Positions 15,433 to 24,276 of a DNA stretch of 64,000 bases are shown in pieces. A program made the position numbers and the translations under genes. The DNA is from a bacterium (GTDB lineage Bacteria > Myxococcota_A > Bradymonadia > UBA7976 > UBA1532). Where the stretch lies: contig JAUHYW010000020.1 of assembly GCA_030426085.1 (NCBI GenBank), positions 1-64,000 on the forward strand, read 5' to 3'. The notes under the pieces were generated by a model. That model was not told the origin of the DNA. It did no database searches and worked only from the letters and a program-made list of their open reading frames with translations. Numbering within the stretch: position 1 is the first letter of the stretch; every line of letters begins with the position of its first letter.

Positions 15433-18324
15433 ATGACCCCCGACCCGTGGACGCCGACCTCGTCGCCCGCTGCGGCGTGGGCCCCGTTCGCCGCGCTCGC
15501 CCTGGCCCTGGCCCTGAGCGGGTGCATCGCGGACACCAGCGCCGACGCGGCCGATCCGCCACCCGAGGGCGTCTTCCCGGTGGGCGACGGGGGCCTCGAC
15601 GGCCGCAGCCCGAGCCGCGACGGCGGCCCGCGCGATCGCGGCGGGCCCCGTTCGGACGACGGGGTCCTCGATCCGATCGACCGCGGGCGGCCGGGCCCAC
15701 CGGACGCGGGCGACGCCGGGTGCCGCAGCGTGGGCCCGGCCCTCGACCGCACCGTCGACCTGCCGCTGGGCGAGACGCTCTTCTTCGAGGGCGACGACTA
15801 CCTGCACTTCTGGGGCACCGAGCACCCCTGCGCCCCGATCCTCTTCAACCGCCCTCGGGGCGCGGCGGCCGTCATCGCCGACGGGCGGCTGACCCCCGAC
15901 CGCGTCGGAGACTGGATCCTGCGCCGGGGCGACGATCGGGTGACGGTGCAGGTGCGGGACGACCTGCTCGATGAGGACACCTTCCTCAACTACAACTACT
16001 CGCCGACCCACCCCCTCGCCGTCGGCGACCCCGATCGACTGTGGGTCGCCAGCCCCACGTCCAGCGCCGTGCAGGAGGTCGTGCTCGACGCCGACGGCCG
16101 CCCCGAGCGGGGCGCGCTGGTGCCGGTGGGCGGCTGGCCGACCGCGCTGGTGTGGTGGTCGGGGGCCCGGACGCTGCTCGTGGCCCAGACCGCCCGGGAC
16201 AGCCTGGGCCTGCTCGACGTCGACGGGGGTCGGCTGGTGGACGCGATCCGGGTGGGCGACGAGCCGGCGGCGGTCGTGATCGACGAGACCTCGCCCCGGG
16301 AGCCGGTGGCCTGGGTGGCGCTGAGCGGCGAGGACGCCGTGGCCCGGGTCGATCTGAACAGCCGGCGGGTGACCGACCGCATCCCCACCGGGCGCGACCC
16401 GCGGGCGCTGGCGCTCGACGCCGCCCGGGGCCGGCTCTACGTGGCGTCCCACCTGTCGAGCAACGCCCACCCCCGGGGCCGGGCCGGAGACGGCGAGCCC
16501 CCCGAGAGCCAGCGGCAGGACGTCACGGTCATCGACACCCGCAGCCGCGATCGGGTGGGCGCGGTGCCCCACGCGGGCACCATCCTGCGCGGGCTGTGGC
16601 TCGATCCGGAGGACGCCGGGCGGCTGCTCGTCGCGATGACCGACGCCGACAACGACACTTCGACGGTGATGGCCACCAGCCGGGCGCTGCGGCACGGGCT
16701 GAGCGCGATCACACTCGACGCCGATCCGGCGCGCAGCGGGGTGCGGACGGTGCCCCTCGACGGGCGCTCCCCGGCGGCGAGCCCGTTCTCGCTGGCCGCG
16801 ACCCCCGACGGGCGGTGGCTGCTGGTCACCCTGTCGGCCGGCGGCGCGATGATGGTGCTCGACCGGCAGTCGCTCACCGAGCAGGCCCGCCTGCCCGCCG
16901 GCGCGACGCCCCGGGGGCTGGCCTTCGCCGGGGGCCGGGTCTGGACCTACGCCTGGCTCGACGAGGCGCTGATCGGCTGGCCGCTCGACCGGCTCGACCG
17001 CGGCCCGGCGCCGGTGATGCTCGAGGTGGGGGCCGATCCGACCCCGGCCCGGGTGCGCGCCGGCCAGCGCATCTTCAACGACGCCCGCTTCTCGGCCCTG
17101 GGCGACGTCGCCTGCAACAGCTGCCACCCCGACGGGCTGGTCGACGGGCTGGTGTGGAACCTGCTGCTCGACGGCGACGTGAACACCCTGCCCTTCCGCA
17201 ACGTGGGCGGCACCGACCCCTTCTTGTGGGGCGGCCAGCTCCCGACGCTGTTCGACTTCAGCCGCGAGGTGCTGCGGCTGGTGGGCGCCTCGGCCACCGG
17301 CGAGCAGATGGAGCTGCTCACCGAGTACGTGCAGTCGGTCACCGCGCCCCCCAACCCCTACACCCTGCCCGGCGGGCGGCCGACGCCGGCCGCCGAGCGG
17401 GGCCGGGCGGTGTTCCAGTCGGCCGGCTGCGTGGCGTGCCACTCGGGGCCGCTGCTGACCAACCGCCAGCGGGTCGCGGGCAAGACCCCCGGCCCCCGGA
17501 CCGACGTGCCCTCGCTCATCGGGGTCTACGACACCGGGCCCTGGGGCCGCGAGGGGCAGTGGGACACCCTCGACGGCATGATCGACTTCGCGCTCGACTT
17601 CACCGGGGCCGACGTCGACCCCGGCCAGCGGGACGATCTGCTGGCCTATGTGCGGGAGCTGCCCGGCGATCTGCTCTACATGACGGCCGCCCGCCCGCTC
17701 AGCGGCAGCCGCAGCGTCTACCACCTGGTGCCCATCGAGCTGGCGTTCTCCAGCACGCTGGCCGGCGGGCAGGCCGATCTGTTCACGCTCGAGGTGCAGC
17801 AGGGCGACGGCTGGCGGGCCCTGCCCGGCGGGTGGCAGATCTCGGGGCGCTACGCCCGCTACCGGGGCGACCCCCTGCCCTTCGAGAGCCGGTTCCGGAT
17901 CCGGGTCGACGCCGGGCTGACGGGCACCCTCGGGTTCCGCCTCGGGGGGCCGGTCGAGGTGACGTTCGAGACCGGCCGGCTGCCCGACATGGACTCCACC
18001 GGCCGCTGGCAGTGGGACATCCGGGGGGCGGTCGGCGGCACGATCATCATCGCGCTGCTGCAAGCGACCGGGGGCCACGTCTCGGGGGCGCTCATCGACG
18101 GGGACGGGCTGATCGACCTCGACCACCTCGAGGGCTTCGTCAGCGGCTCGACGCTGTTCATCGACCCGTTCCCGGTGCTGTCCCCCTTCGGCGAGGTCAT
18201 CGTCGAGTCGGCCGAGATCGACCTCGTCGACACCGACGGCGACGGCGTGGCCGACCAGGGCGCGGGCACCATCGTGACCCCCTTCGTCGACCTCCAGGTC
18301 ACCGCCCGCCGCACCGGCCCCTGA
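15433..18324 (+). CDS. beta-propeller / di-haem cytochrome c lipoprotein
   Basis: The 963-aa product has a lipobox (LALALSGC, Cys31), though its n-region lacks Lys/Arg. A YVTN/YncE-type beta-propeller follows at about residues 190-535 (repeats such as AWVALSGEDAVARVDLNSRR and RLYVASHLSS). Two haem-binding CxxCH motifs come next: CNSCH at about residue 563 and CVACH at about residue 669, as in MauG/di-haem peroxidase-like proteins. The C-terminal part (about 755-963) is beta-rich with no family match, ending in a DTDGDGVAD calcium-loop-like stretch. It is probably an outer-membrane or periplasmic redox lipoprotein. ATG 15433 has GGAGG about 9 nt upstream. Confidence 0.82.
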   Translation: MTPDPWTPTSSPAAAWAPFAALALALALSGCIADTSADAADPPPEGVFPVGDGGLDGRSPSRDGGPRDRGGPRSDDGVLDPIDRGRPGPPDAGDAGCRSVGPALDRTVDLPLGETLFFEGDDYLHFWGTEHPCAPILFNRPRGAAAVIADGRLTPDRVGDWILRRGDDRVTVQVRDDLLDEDTFLNYNYSPTHPLAVGDPDRLWVASPTSSAVQEVVLDADGRPERGALVPVGGWPTALVWWSGARTLLVAQTARDSLGLLDVDGGRLVDAIRVGDEPAAVVIDETSPREPVAWVALSGEDAVARVDLNSRRVTDRIPTGRDPRALALDAARGRLYVASHLSSNAHPRGRAGDGEPPESQRQDVTVIDTRSRDRVGAVPHAGTILRGLWLDPEDAGRLLVAMTDADNDTSTVMATSRALRHGLSAITLDADPARSGVRTVPLDGRSPAASPFSLAATPDGRWLLVTLSAGGAMMVLDRQSLTEQARLPAGATPRGLAFAGGRVWTYAWLDEALIGWPLDRLDRGPAPVMLEVGADPTPARVRAGQRIFNDARFSALGDVACNSCHPDGLVDGLVWNLLLDGDVNTLPFRNVGGTDPFLWGGQLPTLFDFSREVLRLVGASATGEQMELLTEYVQSVTAPPNPYTLPGGRPTPAAERGRAVFQSAGCVACHSGPLLTNRQRVAGKTPGPRTDVPSLIGVYDTGPWGREGQWDTLDGMIDFALDFTGADVDPGQRDDLLAYVRELPGDLLYMTAARPLSGSRSVYHLVPIELAFSSTLAGGQADLFTLEVQQGDGWRALPGGWQISGRYARYRGDPLPFESRFRIRVDAGLTGTLGFRLGGPVEVTFETGRLPDMDSTGRWQWDIRGAVGGTIIIALLQATGGHVSGALIDGDGLIDLDHLEGFVSGSTLFIDPFPVLSPFGEVIVESAEIDLVDTDGDGVADQGAGTIVTPFVDLQVTARRTGP

Positions 18325-18327
18325 CGG

Positions 18328-19542
18328 CTACTCGAGCCCGTCCACCGCCCGCCCCCGGCGCATGATCACCCCCTGCTGGCGGCTGAAGCGGCGGCCCTCC
18401 TCGCCCGCGGTGGGGTACATCACGTTGCGGTGGCCGCCCTCGCCGGGCAGCGTATCGTCGAGCTGGTCGCCGTAGGCCGGGTTGGCCTCGACCGTGTGGA
18501 ACAGCCCCAGCGCGTGCCCGATCTCGTGGGCCAGGGTCGCCCCCAGCGCCTGCCCGTCGGCGAAGGGCCGGGCGATGGCGATGCCGTTGGCCCCGGTGCC
18601 CGGCAGCCCGCCGCTGGCCGGGATCGCGCCCGAGATGCCCGCCAGCGGGCCGCCGACCGCGTCCTCGATGCGCCCGACCACGAAGACCGACACCCCCGAG
18701 TCGAAGTCGCTCAGCGCCAGCAGGCGGGGCAGCTCGACCTGCACCGAGACGCTGTAGGTCACCACCGGCACGTCGGTGAAGGTCACCGCGCCCACCTCGA
18801 CGCCGACGTCCCGCAGCAGCACCGTCGCCACGTTCAGCATCGTGCGGAACTCGTCGTCCATCGCCACGCTCGCCGAGCGCCAGTCGCTGGCCTGAGTGAA
18901 GTGGAAGTGCAGGTCGAGGCGGCCCCGATCGGGCACCGGCCCCCGCTCGATCTGGGCGTAGACATCCACCGGCGCGGCGGACGGCGGATCGACCCGCAGG
19001 ACGGCGCGCCACGGGCCGCCGACGGGCTGGACCCCGGGGTTGTTGGGCAGCAGCGCCGAGGCGACCCCCTCGCCCCAGGCCGCCCGGTTGGGGCTGAGGA
19101 ACGGGCCGGGGAAGACCAGCGCGGCCCGGTCGGCGTCGTCGATGGGGCCCGGATCGGGGCGGATCCAGCGCTGACCGGCGCCGTCTTCGACCGCCTCGAA
19201 GACCATCATGGCGCCCGCCGGGCCGTCGGCGGACAGGGTCACCGCGCGCAGGTCGGGGGGCACGTCGAAGCGCACCGTGGCCCGCCCCTCGTCGTCGAAC
19301 GGCACGGCGGGCATCAGCTCGATGGTCACCGGATCGCGGAGGGTGGGCGCGGCGTCGGGGGTCGGCGGCGGCCGGGCGCCGGGGCCGGCGTCATCGGCCG
19401 GCGCGGCGGCGTCGGGGGCCCGGCGGGCGCCGGTCGCGCCCGGCTCGTCGGCCACGACGCAGCCGGCGCACATCAGCAGGGCCACCGCCCACGCCCCGGG
19501 CCGGGCGCAGCGCGCGGTGGGATCGGGGGCGTCGGCCGGCAA
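18328..19542 (-). CDS. metzincin (matrixin-like) zinc-protease lipoprotein
   Basis: The 404-aa product has a lipobox (LLMCAGC, Cys28) and a Pro/Ala/Asp-rich linker. A beta domain precedes a C-terminal metzincin domain with HEIGHALGLFH (H339, H343, H349; E340) and a downstream NVMYPT Met-turn. All three zinc ligands and the Met are present, so it should be an active extracytoplasmic metalloprotease. Translation starts at TTG 19542, supported by GGGAGG 5-6 nt upstream; no ATG precedes the signal peptide. The stop is only 3 nt from the convergent cytochrome lipoprotein stop. Confidence 0.87.
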   Translation of the reverse strand: MPADAPDPTARCARPGAWAVALLMCAGCVVADEPGATGARRAPDAAAPADDAGPGARPPPTPDAAPTLRDPVTIELMPAVPFDDEGRATVRFDVPPDLRAVTLSADGPAGAMMVFEAVEDGAGQRWIRPDPGPIDDADRAALVFPGPFLSPNRAAWGEGVASALLPNNPGVQPVGGPWRAVLRVDPPSAAPVDVYAQIERGPVPDRGRLDLHFHFTQASDWRSASVAMDDEFRTMLNVATVLLRDVGVEVGAVTFTDVPVVTYSVSVQVELPRLLALSDFDSGVSVFVVGRIEDAVGGPLAGISGAIPASGGLPGTGANGIAIARPFADGQALGATLAHEIGHALGLFHTVEANPAYGDQLDDTLPGEGGHRNVMYPTAGEEGRRFSRQQGVIMRRGRAVDGLE

Positions 19543-19632
19543 GCGTCCCTCCCATCCGTGGGGTCCGACGGACAGGACGGACGCGCGGCGCGCGGATGTG
19601 GATTCGCCGAAGGGGGGTCGCTCGACCGCCCG

Positions 19633-19848
19633 TCAGGCGGTGCGGCCCTTGCGGGTCTCGTAGACGTAGTCGATCAGGCCGCCGTCGCGGAAGGTCATCT
19701 TGACCCGCCCGTCGGCCCGCTCGACCGAGACCGGCATGTGCTCTTCCGAGCTCCAGGTCTTGGCGGTCGAGATGGCCTCGTCCCGATCCTGGATGGTGCG
19801 CTCTTCGAGCTTGTTGGAGACGATGTAACCGGGCTTCGTGTCGCTCAT
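19633..19848 (-). CDS. small conserved-looking cytoplasmic protein, function unknown
   Basis: The 71-aa product starts at ATG 19848 with GGGAG 7 nt upstream; an in-frame start at 19881 lacks one. It is charged and soluble, with no signal or membrane segment: SNKLEERTIQDRDEAISTAK, then a beta-like VSVERADGRVKMTFRDGGLI. The pattern loosely recalls small DUF2188-type domains, but the match is too weak to name. It has its own candidate promoter and is probably monocistronic. Confidence 0.65.
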   Translation of the reverse strand: MSDTKPGYIVSNKLEERTIQDRDEAISTAKTWSSEEHMPVSVERADGRVKMTFRDGGLIDYVYETRKGRTA

Positions 19849-19907
19849 GATGGCTCCCTGCACCTCGCGCGGGGGCCGCATGCCCCTGGACGCGCAGGCG
19901 TCGCGGG

Positions 19908-19936
19908 CTTTTACGGCACCCGGGCCGTCGAAACAA
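19908..19936 (-). promoter_or_regulatory. candidate sigma70-type promoter of the 71-aa protein gene
   Basis: On the minus strand TTGTTT (19936-19931) and TAAAAG (19913-19908) are separated by 17 nt. The expected start near 19901 leaves a 5' UTR of about 53 nt before ATG 19848. The stretch is clearly A/T-richer than its surroundings. Confidence 0.4.
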
Positions 19937-20000
19937 GCATTCGGGCGCCGAAAACGAGAAGGCTATTGAATACGGTGTGTTACGCCGGGCGGTGGTCGGC

Positions 20001-20519
20001 TCACCCGCGGACGGAGCGCCCCCGGCCACCGCCCTGCCCGCCGGGATCGTCGACCATCATCTCGACGATCTGGTCGAGCACGTCGGCGATCCGGGCCTGC
20101 CCGTCGGGGGGCAGCGCGGCGAGGCGGGCGGCGAAGCGCTCGTGCAGGGCCGACGGCGCGCTGTCGGCCACCCGCTCGCCCTCGGCCGTCAGCGCGAGCT
20201 TCACCCGCCGCCGATCGTGCTGGCTGCGCACCCGGGTCAGCAGGCTCCGGGCGGCGAGCCGGTCGAGGATCCCGGTCACCGTCGCCTGGCTCAGCGAGAC
20301 CTTGCGGGCGAGCACGCTGGGGGTCAGCTCGCCGTCGGTGCGGAGCTGCCGCAGGCAGACGAGCTGGGGGCTGGTGAGCTGATGCGCCTGGGCGAGCCGC
20401 CGGCTGTGCAGGTCGGTCGCCCGGGTGATCTGGCGGAGGGCGCGCAGGATGCGGTCCTCGTGGGGGCTGACTTCGGGGGCGTCGGCTGCCGGGGAGTCGG
20501 CTTCGGACGGACGGGCCAC
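20001..20519 (-). CDS. MarR-family transcriptional regulator
   Basis: The 172-aa product has the MarR winged helix-turn-helix: LTSPQLVCLRQLRTDGELTP, the recognition helix LARKVSLSQATVTGILDRL (about residues 71-90) and the wing RVRSQHDRRRVKLALTAEG. Dimerisation helices flank it. MarR proteins bind DNA as dimers and often respond to small phenolic ligands; the target here is unknown, although the MATE exporter at 22669 is a plausible regulatory neighbour. The start is GTG 20519 with GAGG 8 nt upstream. The C-terminus ends in a Gly/Arg-rich tail. Confidence 0.92.
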   Translation of the reverse strand: MARPSEADSPAADAPEVSPHEDRILRALRQITRATDLHSRRLAQAHQLTSPQLVCLRQLRTDGELTPSVLARKVSLSQATVTGILDRLAARSLLTRVRSQHDRRRVKLALTAEGERVADSAPSALHERFAARLAALPPDGQARIADVLDQIVEMMVDDPGGQGGGRGRSVRG

Positions 20520-20669
20520 GGCGATGTCCTCGGACGTATGCGTCGAGTCAATCTACCGCGCTGGTGACCGGCGTCAACCGCTTGGCTGCCGTCGGGTCGA
20601 CGCGACCGTCTCGAGCAGCCTTGGGAGGGAGGCCCGGGGCCCCCGTGGGAGGCCCGGCAGGCGGGGTGA

Positions 20670-20684
20670 CCGGGCGTGGCCCGG
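20670..20684 (-). terminator. GC-rich hairpin just after the frameshifted lipoprotein gene
   Basis: CCGGGC and GCCCGG form a perfect 6-bp stem with a 3-nt loop, about 9 nt beyond the stop at 20693. There is no following U-run, so it could be a terminator of the kind seen in very G+C-rich genomes or only a chance palindrome. Confidence 0.3.
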
Positions 20685-20692
20685 CCGGGGGC

Positions 20693-22460
20693 TCACTTCA
20701 GGTGAAGCCGCTGCTCGATCACGATGCCCTTCTCGCCGAGCGTCACGTTCGAGAGCACGACGCCGAAGATCTTGGAGAGCGCCATGGTGGCCTTCAACTG
20801 GGCCTCCTGCTCCTTGCGGAACTCCTCGGGCATGCCGGCCATCATCTCCGCGGTCTGCTTCTGCACCGCGCCCATGAACTCGCCCACGTCGTAGCCGAAG
20901 CTCAGCAGCGGGGCCGGGCTGGCGCCCTCGGCCGACAGCGCGCCGCCGAGGTTCTGCTCCTCGCCGGCGCCCACCGAGATCGCGATGCCCTTGTCGGTCA
21001 TCGCCGCGTGCGGGCTCTGCACGAAGGGCGGGATGCCCAGCTCGGCGGCGGGCAGCGCGACCGGCTTGCCGTCGGGGGTCAGGTCGATCTTGGCCAGCGC
21101 CGGCGGGCCCATGGCCTTGGCCATCTGGAGCAGCTCGGCGGGCTTGTCGGCGGCGAGCACCGCGATGGCCTTGATGTCCTTGGGCGGCATGCTGCTGGTG
21201 TCGGCCGACTTCACGTTCACCATCAGCCCCCGCAGGTTCGAGACGACCGGCGGCATCGGCTGCTGCAGGCCCTGCTCCATCTCGACGGCGCCCTCGTTCA
21301 GCCCGGCGAGCATCTCGCACTTGTAGGGGCTGGCCTTGATCGCGGCGACCTTCTTCTTGGCGAAGTCGAGGGCCTTGCCCACGTCGATGCCGAAGCCGAA
21401 GCTGACCAGCGAGCTGTTGTCGGCGCCGAGGCCGGGCACCGGGGCGGCGAGGGTCGCCAGATCCTGGGCCAGATCGGCCCGGGTCTCGACGAGGAAGTGG
21501 CTGACCCACAGCTTCTCGGAGACCTCCTTCGAGCCGAACACGAAGCGGGGCGCCAGCGCGGCGAGGCCCTTGATCATCGGTCTTGCACACCGGATCGACG
21601 GCGCCGATCTCGGCCCCGGCCTTCTGCATCTCGGCGAGCACCTTGCCGTTGAGGCCCTCGGCCTCGCCCAGCAGGGTGCGGGTGATCATCATGTTGTCGA
21701 CGTAGCCCAGGCCGTAGCCGACGTAGCCGTTGGCCTTGGCCAGCGTGTCGAGGGTGCCGGCCGACTTGATGCTCTTCGCCGGCTTCTGGGTGCCGAGGAT
21801 CATCGGCACGGTCTCCTTGGCCAGCGCGTCGACGGTCACCCCGAAGACCAGCTCGTCGCCCTGGATGGCGACGACGACGTGCACCCCGTCGTTGACCGCG
21901 CCGTAGTACTCGACGTCACCCGACTTCAGGATCGGGGCCTTGACCCCGGCCTTCTTCTCGACCCGGCCGATGGCCGCCTTGAGCTTCTCGGGATCCTTCA
22001 GCTCGACCCGCATGACCGGCAGCAGGCCGATGCCGTACAGGGCCCAGGTGGGGGTGGTCGAGATGCCCAGGCTCTCGAGGCCCTTGGCGTTCAGCTTGCC
22101 GTCGAGCTCCTCCATGATCGCCTTGGCGAGCTTCTCCTCGTCGCTCGCCGGCTCGCCCATGGCGGCCATCTCGGCCTTCAGCTCGCTCTGGGCCTGGGCC
22201 AGGAGCGGGTCGAGGGCGTCGAAGAGCTTGGTCGTCACCGCCTCGGGCATCGCCTTCAGCCCGACGATCACATACGGCGTGTCGGCGGGGATCATCTCGA
22301 CGAAGGCCGGCATGTCGGCCGCCTTCGGCGGCGTGGTGCCCTCGGCGGTGGTGCCTTCGGTGGTCTCGCCGGTCTTGCCGGCGTCATCCTTCTTGGTGCA
22401 CCCGGCGAAGGCCAGGCCGAACGCGGCGACGAGCGCCAGACGGGTCATCCAGAGCTTCAT
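20693..22460 (-). pseudogene. lipoprotein gene (about 588 aa) interrupted by a frameshift
   Basis: The frame from ATG 22460 (GGGAG upstream) gives a lipobox (FGLAFAGC, Cys21), an acidic/Thr linker and about 290 residues of a soluble domain (FVEMIPADTPYVIVGLKAMP onward). Near 21578 the coding signal moves to another frame, which continues from MIKGLAALAPRFVFGSKEVS to the stop at 20693 (294 codons). In the first frame the sequence after the junction turns into Arg/Pro-rich antisense-like text with no stop until 20574. One surplus base, or two missing ones, in the ACCGATGATCAAG stretch explains this. The intact product would be a periplasmic or outer-membrane lipoprotein of unknown function. It could be a real mutation or an assembly error. 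Confidence 0.7.
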
Positions 22461-22668
22461 GGAACTCTCCCTTCGGGCGCCTCGTGGCGCCGATATGCCT
22501 GGGACGGAACGGTCACGAATCGCGGGGGTGGTAACAGCCACGCGGTCTGGAGACAAGCATTTTCGGTGACCGGGGGCGCAAATGCCCTCCGAGCACGAGT
22601 GTTCGCTTGACGTCACCCGCCGGCCGTGAATCCATGAGGCCCCACCTCCGCGTCCGGAGACCGACACC

Positions 22669-23997
22669 GTGCTGACCGTCGAACGCCGCGCCCGGATCCT
22701 CGGGCTGGCGCTGCCGATCATCGGCGGCATGATCTCGCAGAACGTGCTGAACCTGGTCGACACCGCCATGGTCGGCCAGCTCGGCAAGGAGGCCCTGGCG
22801 GGGGTCGGCCTGGGCAGCATGCTCAACTTCATGGCGATCGCCTTCATCACCGGCATGTCGGCCGGGGTCCAGGCGATGGCCGCCCGGCGCAAGGGCGAGG
22901 GCGCCGACGACGAGACCGCGGTGCCGCTCAACGGGGGGCTGCTGCTGGCGGCGGGGCTGGCGATCCCCGCGTCCCTGATCCTGTTCTGGCTGGTGCCGAC
23001 CGTCTTCCCCTGGTTCGAGGACGATCCGACGGTGGTGGCCCTCGGCGGCGACTACCTGCAAGTGCGGCTGGTGGCGATGCTCGGGGTGGGCATGAACTTC
23101 GCGTTCCGGGGCTACTGGAACGCGGTCGACCGCTCGCGGCTGTACCTGCGCACGCTGCTGGTCATGCACGTCTGCAACATCGCGATCTCGTACGTGCTCA
23201 TCTTCGGCAAGCTGGGCCTGCCGGCCCTCGGCGTCACCGGCGCCGGCCTGGGCACGACGATCTCGGTCTACATCGGCACGCTGTACTACATCTCGCTGGG
23301 GCTGGCCCACGCCCGGGAGAACGGCTTCCTGCGCGGGGTGCCCGACCGCAGCACCTTCGGCCGCATGCTCAAGGTCAGCATGCCCGCCGGGCTGCAGCAG
23401 GTGCTCTTCGCCGCGGGTATGGTCACCCTGTTCACCCTCATCGGGCAGATCGGCACCGCCGAGCTGGCGGCGGGCAACGTGCTGGTGAACCTGATGCTGG
23501 TCGCCATCCTGCCGGCCATCGGCTTCGGCATCGCCTCGGCGACCCTCGTGGGTCAGGCGCTCGGCCGCCAGCAGGTGGACGACGCCCGCCAGTGGGGGTG
23601 GGACGTCTGCAAGCTGGCCACCGTCGTGCTGGTGCTCATCGGCGTGCCCGCGCTGGTCGCCCCCGAGCCCATCCTGGGGGTGTTCATCGTCGGCGAGCCC
23701 GAGACGCTGGCCATCGCCGTCGCGCCGCTGCGTATCATCGCCGCCTCGCTGATCTTCGAGGCGGTGGGCATGGTGCTGCTCAACGCCCACATCGGCGCGG
23801 GGGCCACCAAGCGGGTGATGGTCGTCTCGATCGGCCTGCAATGGGGCCTGCAACTGCCGATGGTGTGGTACTGCGGGGTGCACCTGGGCTGGGGCCTGAC
23901 CGCCGTCTTCGCGGTGCAGGTGATCGCCCGGGTGCTCCAGGCGCTCATCTTCTCGGTGAGCTGGCGGGGCGAGGGCTGGTCGAAGGTCGACGTCTGA
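22669..23997 (+). CDS. MATE-family multidrug/toxin efflux protein
   Basis: The 442-aa product has about twelve hydrophobic helices in two pseudo-repeats and begins LGLALPIIGGMISQNVLNLV followed by DTAMVGQLG, the MATE family opening. MATE carriers are inner-membrane Na+- or H+-coupled antiporters exporting cationic drugs or metabolites. GTG 22669 is the start, with CCGGAGA upstream. It is divergent from the frameshifted lipoprotein gene across a 208-nt spacer containing A/T-richer patches, including TTGACG at 22607-22612, which could be a -35 box. Confidence 0.93.
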   Translation: MLTVERRARILGLALPIIGGMISQNVLNLVDTAMVGQLGKEALAGVGLGSMLNFMAIAFITGMSAGVQAMAARRKGEGADDETAVPLNGGLLLAAGLAIPASLILFWLVPTVFPWFEDDPTVVALGGDYLQVRLVAMLGVGMNFAFRGYWNAVDRSRLYLRTLLVMHVCNIAISYVLIFGKLGLPALGVTGAGLGTTISVYIGTLYYISLGLAHARENGFLRGVPDRSTFGRMLKVSMPAGLQQVLFAAGMVTLFTLIGQIGTAELAAGNVLVNLMLVAILPAIGFGIASATLVGQALGRQQVDDARQWGWDVCKLATVVLVLIGVPALVAPEPILGVFIVGEPETLAIAVAPLRIIAASLIFEAVGMVLLNAHIGAGATKRVMVVSIGLQWGLQLPMVWYCGVHLGWGLTAVFAVQVIARVLQALIFSVSWRGEGWSKVDV

Positions 23998-24276
23998 GCC
24001 CGGGAATGTCACCGAGGAGTCATAGCAGGTCCATGCCGCCCGAAGCCTTCGGACAGCCCGCGTAGCCGATGGGTGCCGCCCCCCTCCGGGGTCGGAGTGG
24101 CCGGAGGCCCACCCCTGCCGGGCCGGGGGAACGGGCTGCCGACCCCGGTCGGTCCCGGCGAGTCGCCTTTCCCCGATCGCGGGCGCCATGCTAGACAGCG
24201 CGCTCCATGGGCCGCCCCCCGGCGGCCGGAGACGCTCGCGGGGCCCCGCCCCGGCGATGGCGAGGAGGCGCCTTCA

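Noticed and set aside
20693-21577. Second half of the frameshifted lipoprotein as an independent gene
   Set aside because: ATG 21577 has no ribosome-binding site or lipobox, the first half has no stop at the junction, and the product starts mid-domain.
22607-22635. Possible TTGACG promoter for the MATE gene
   Set aside because: The -35 match is good, but no acceptable -10 hexamer occurs at 16-18 nt spacing, so it was not called as a feature.
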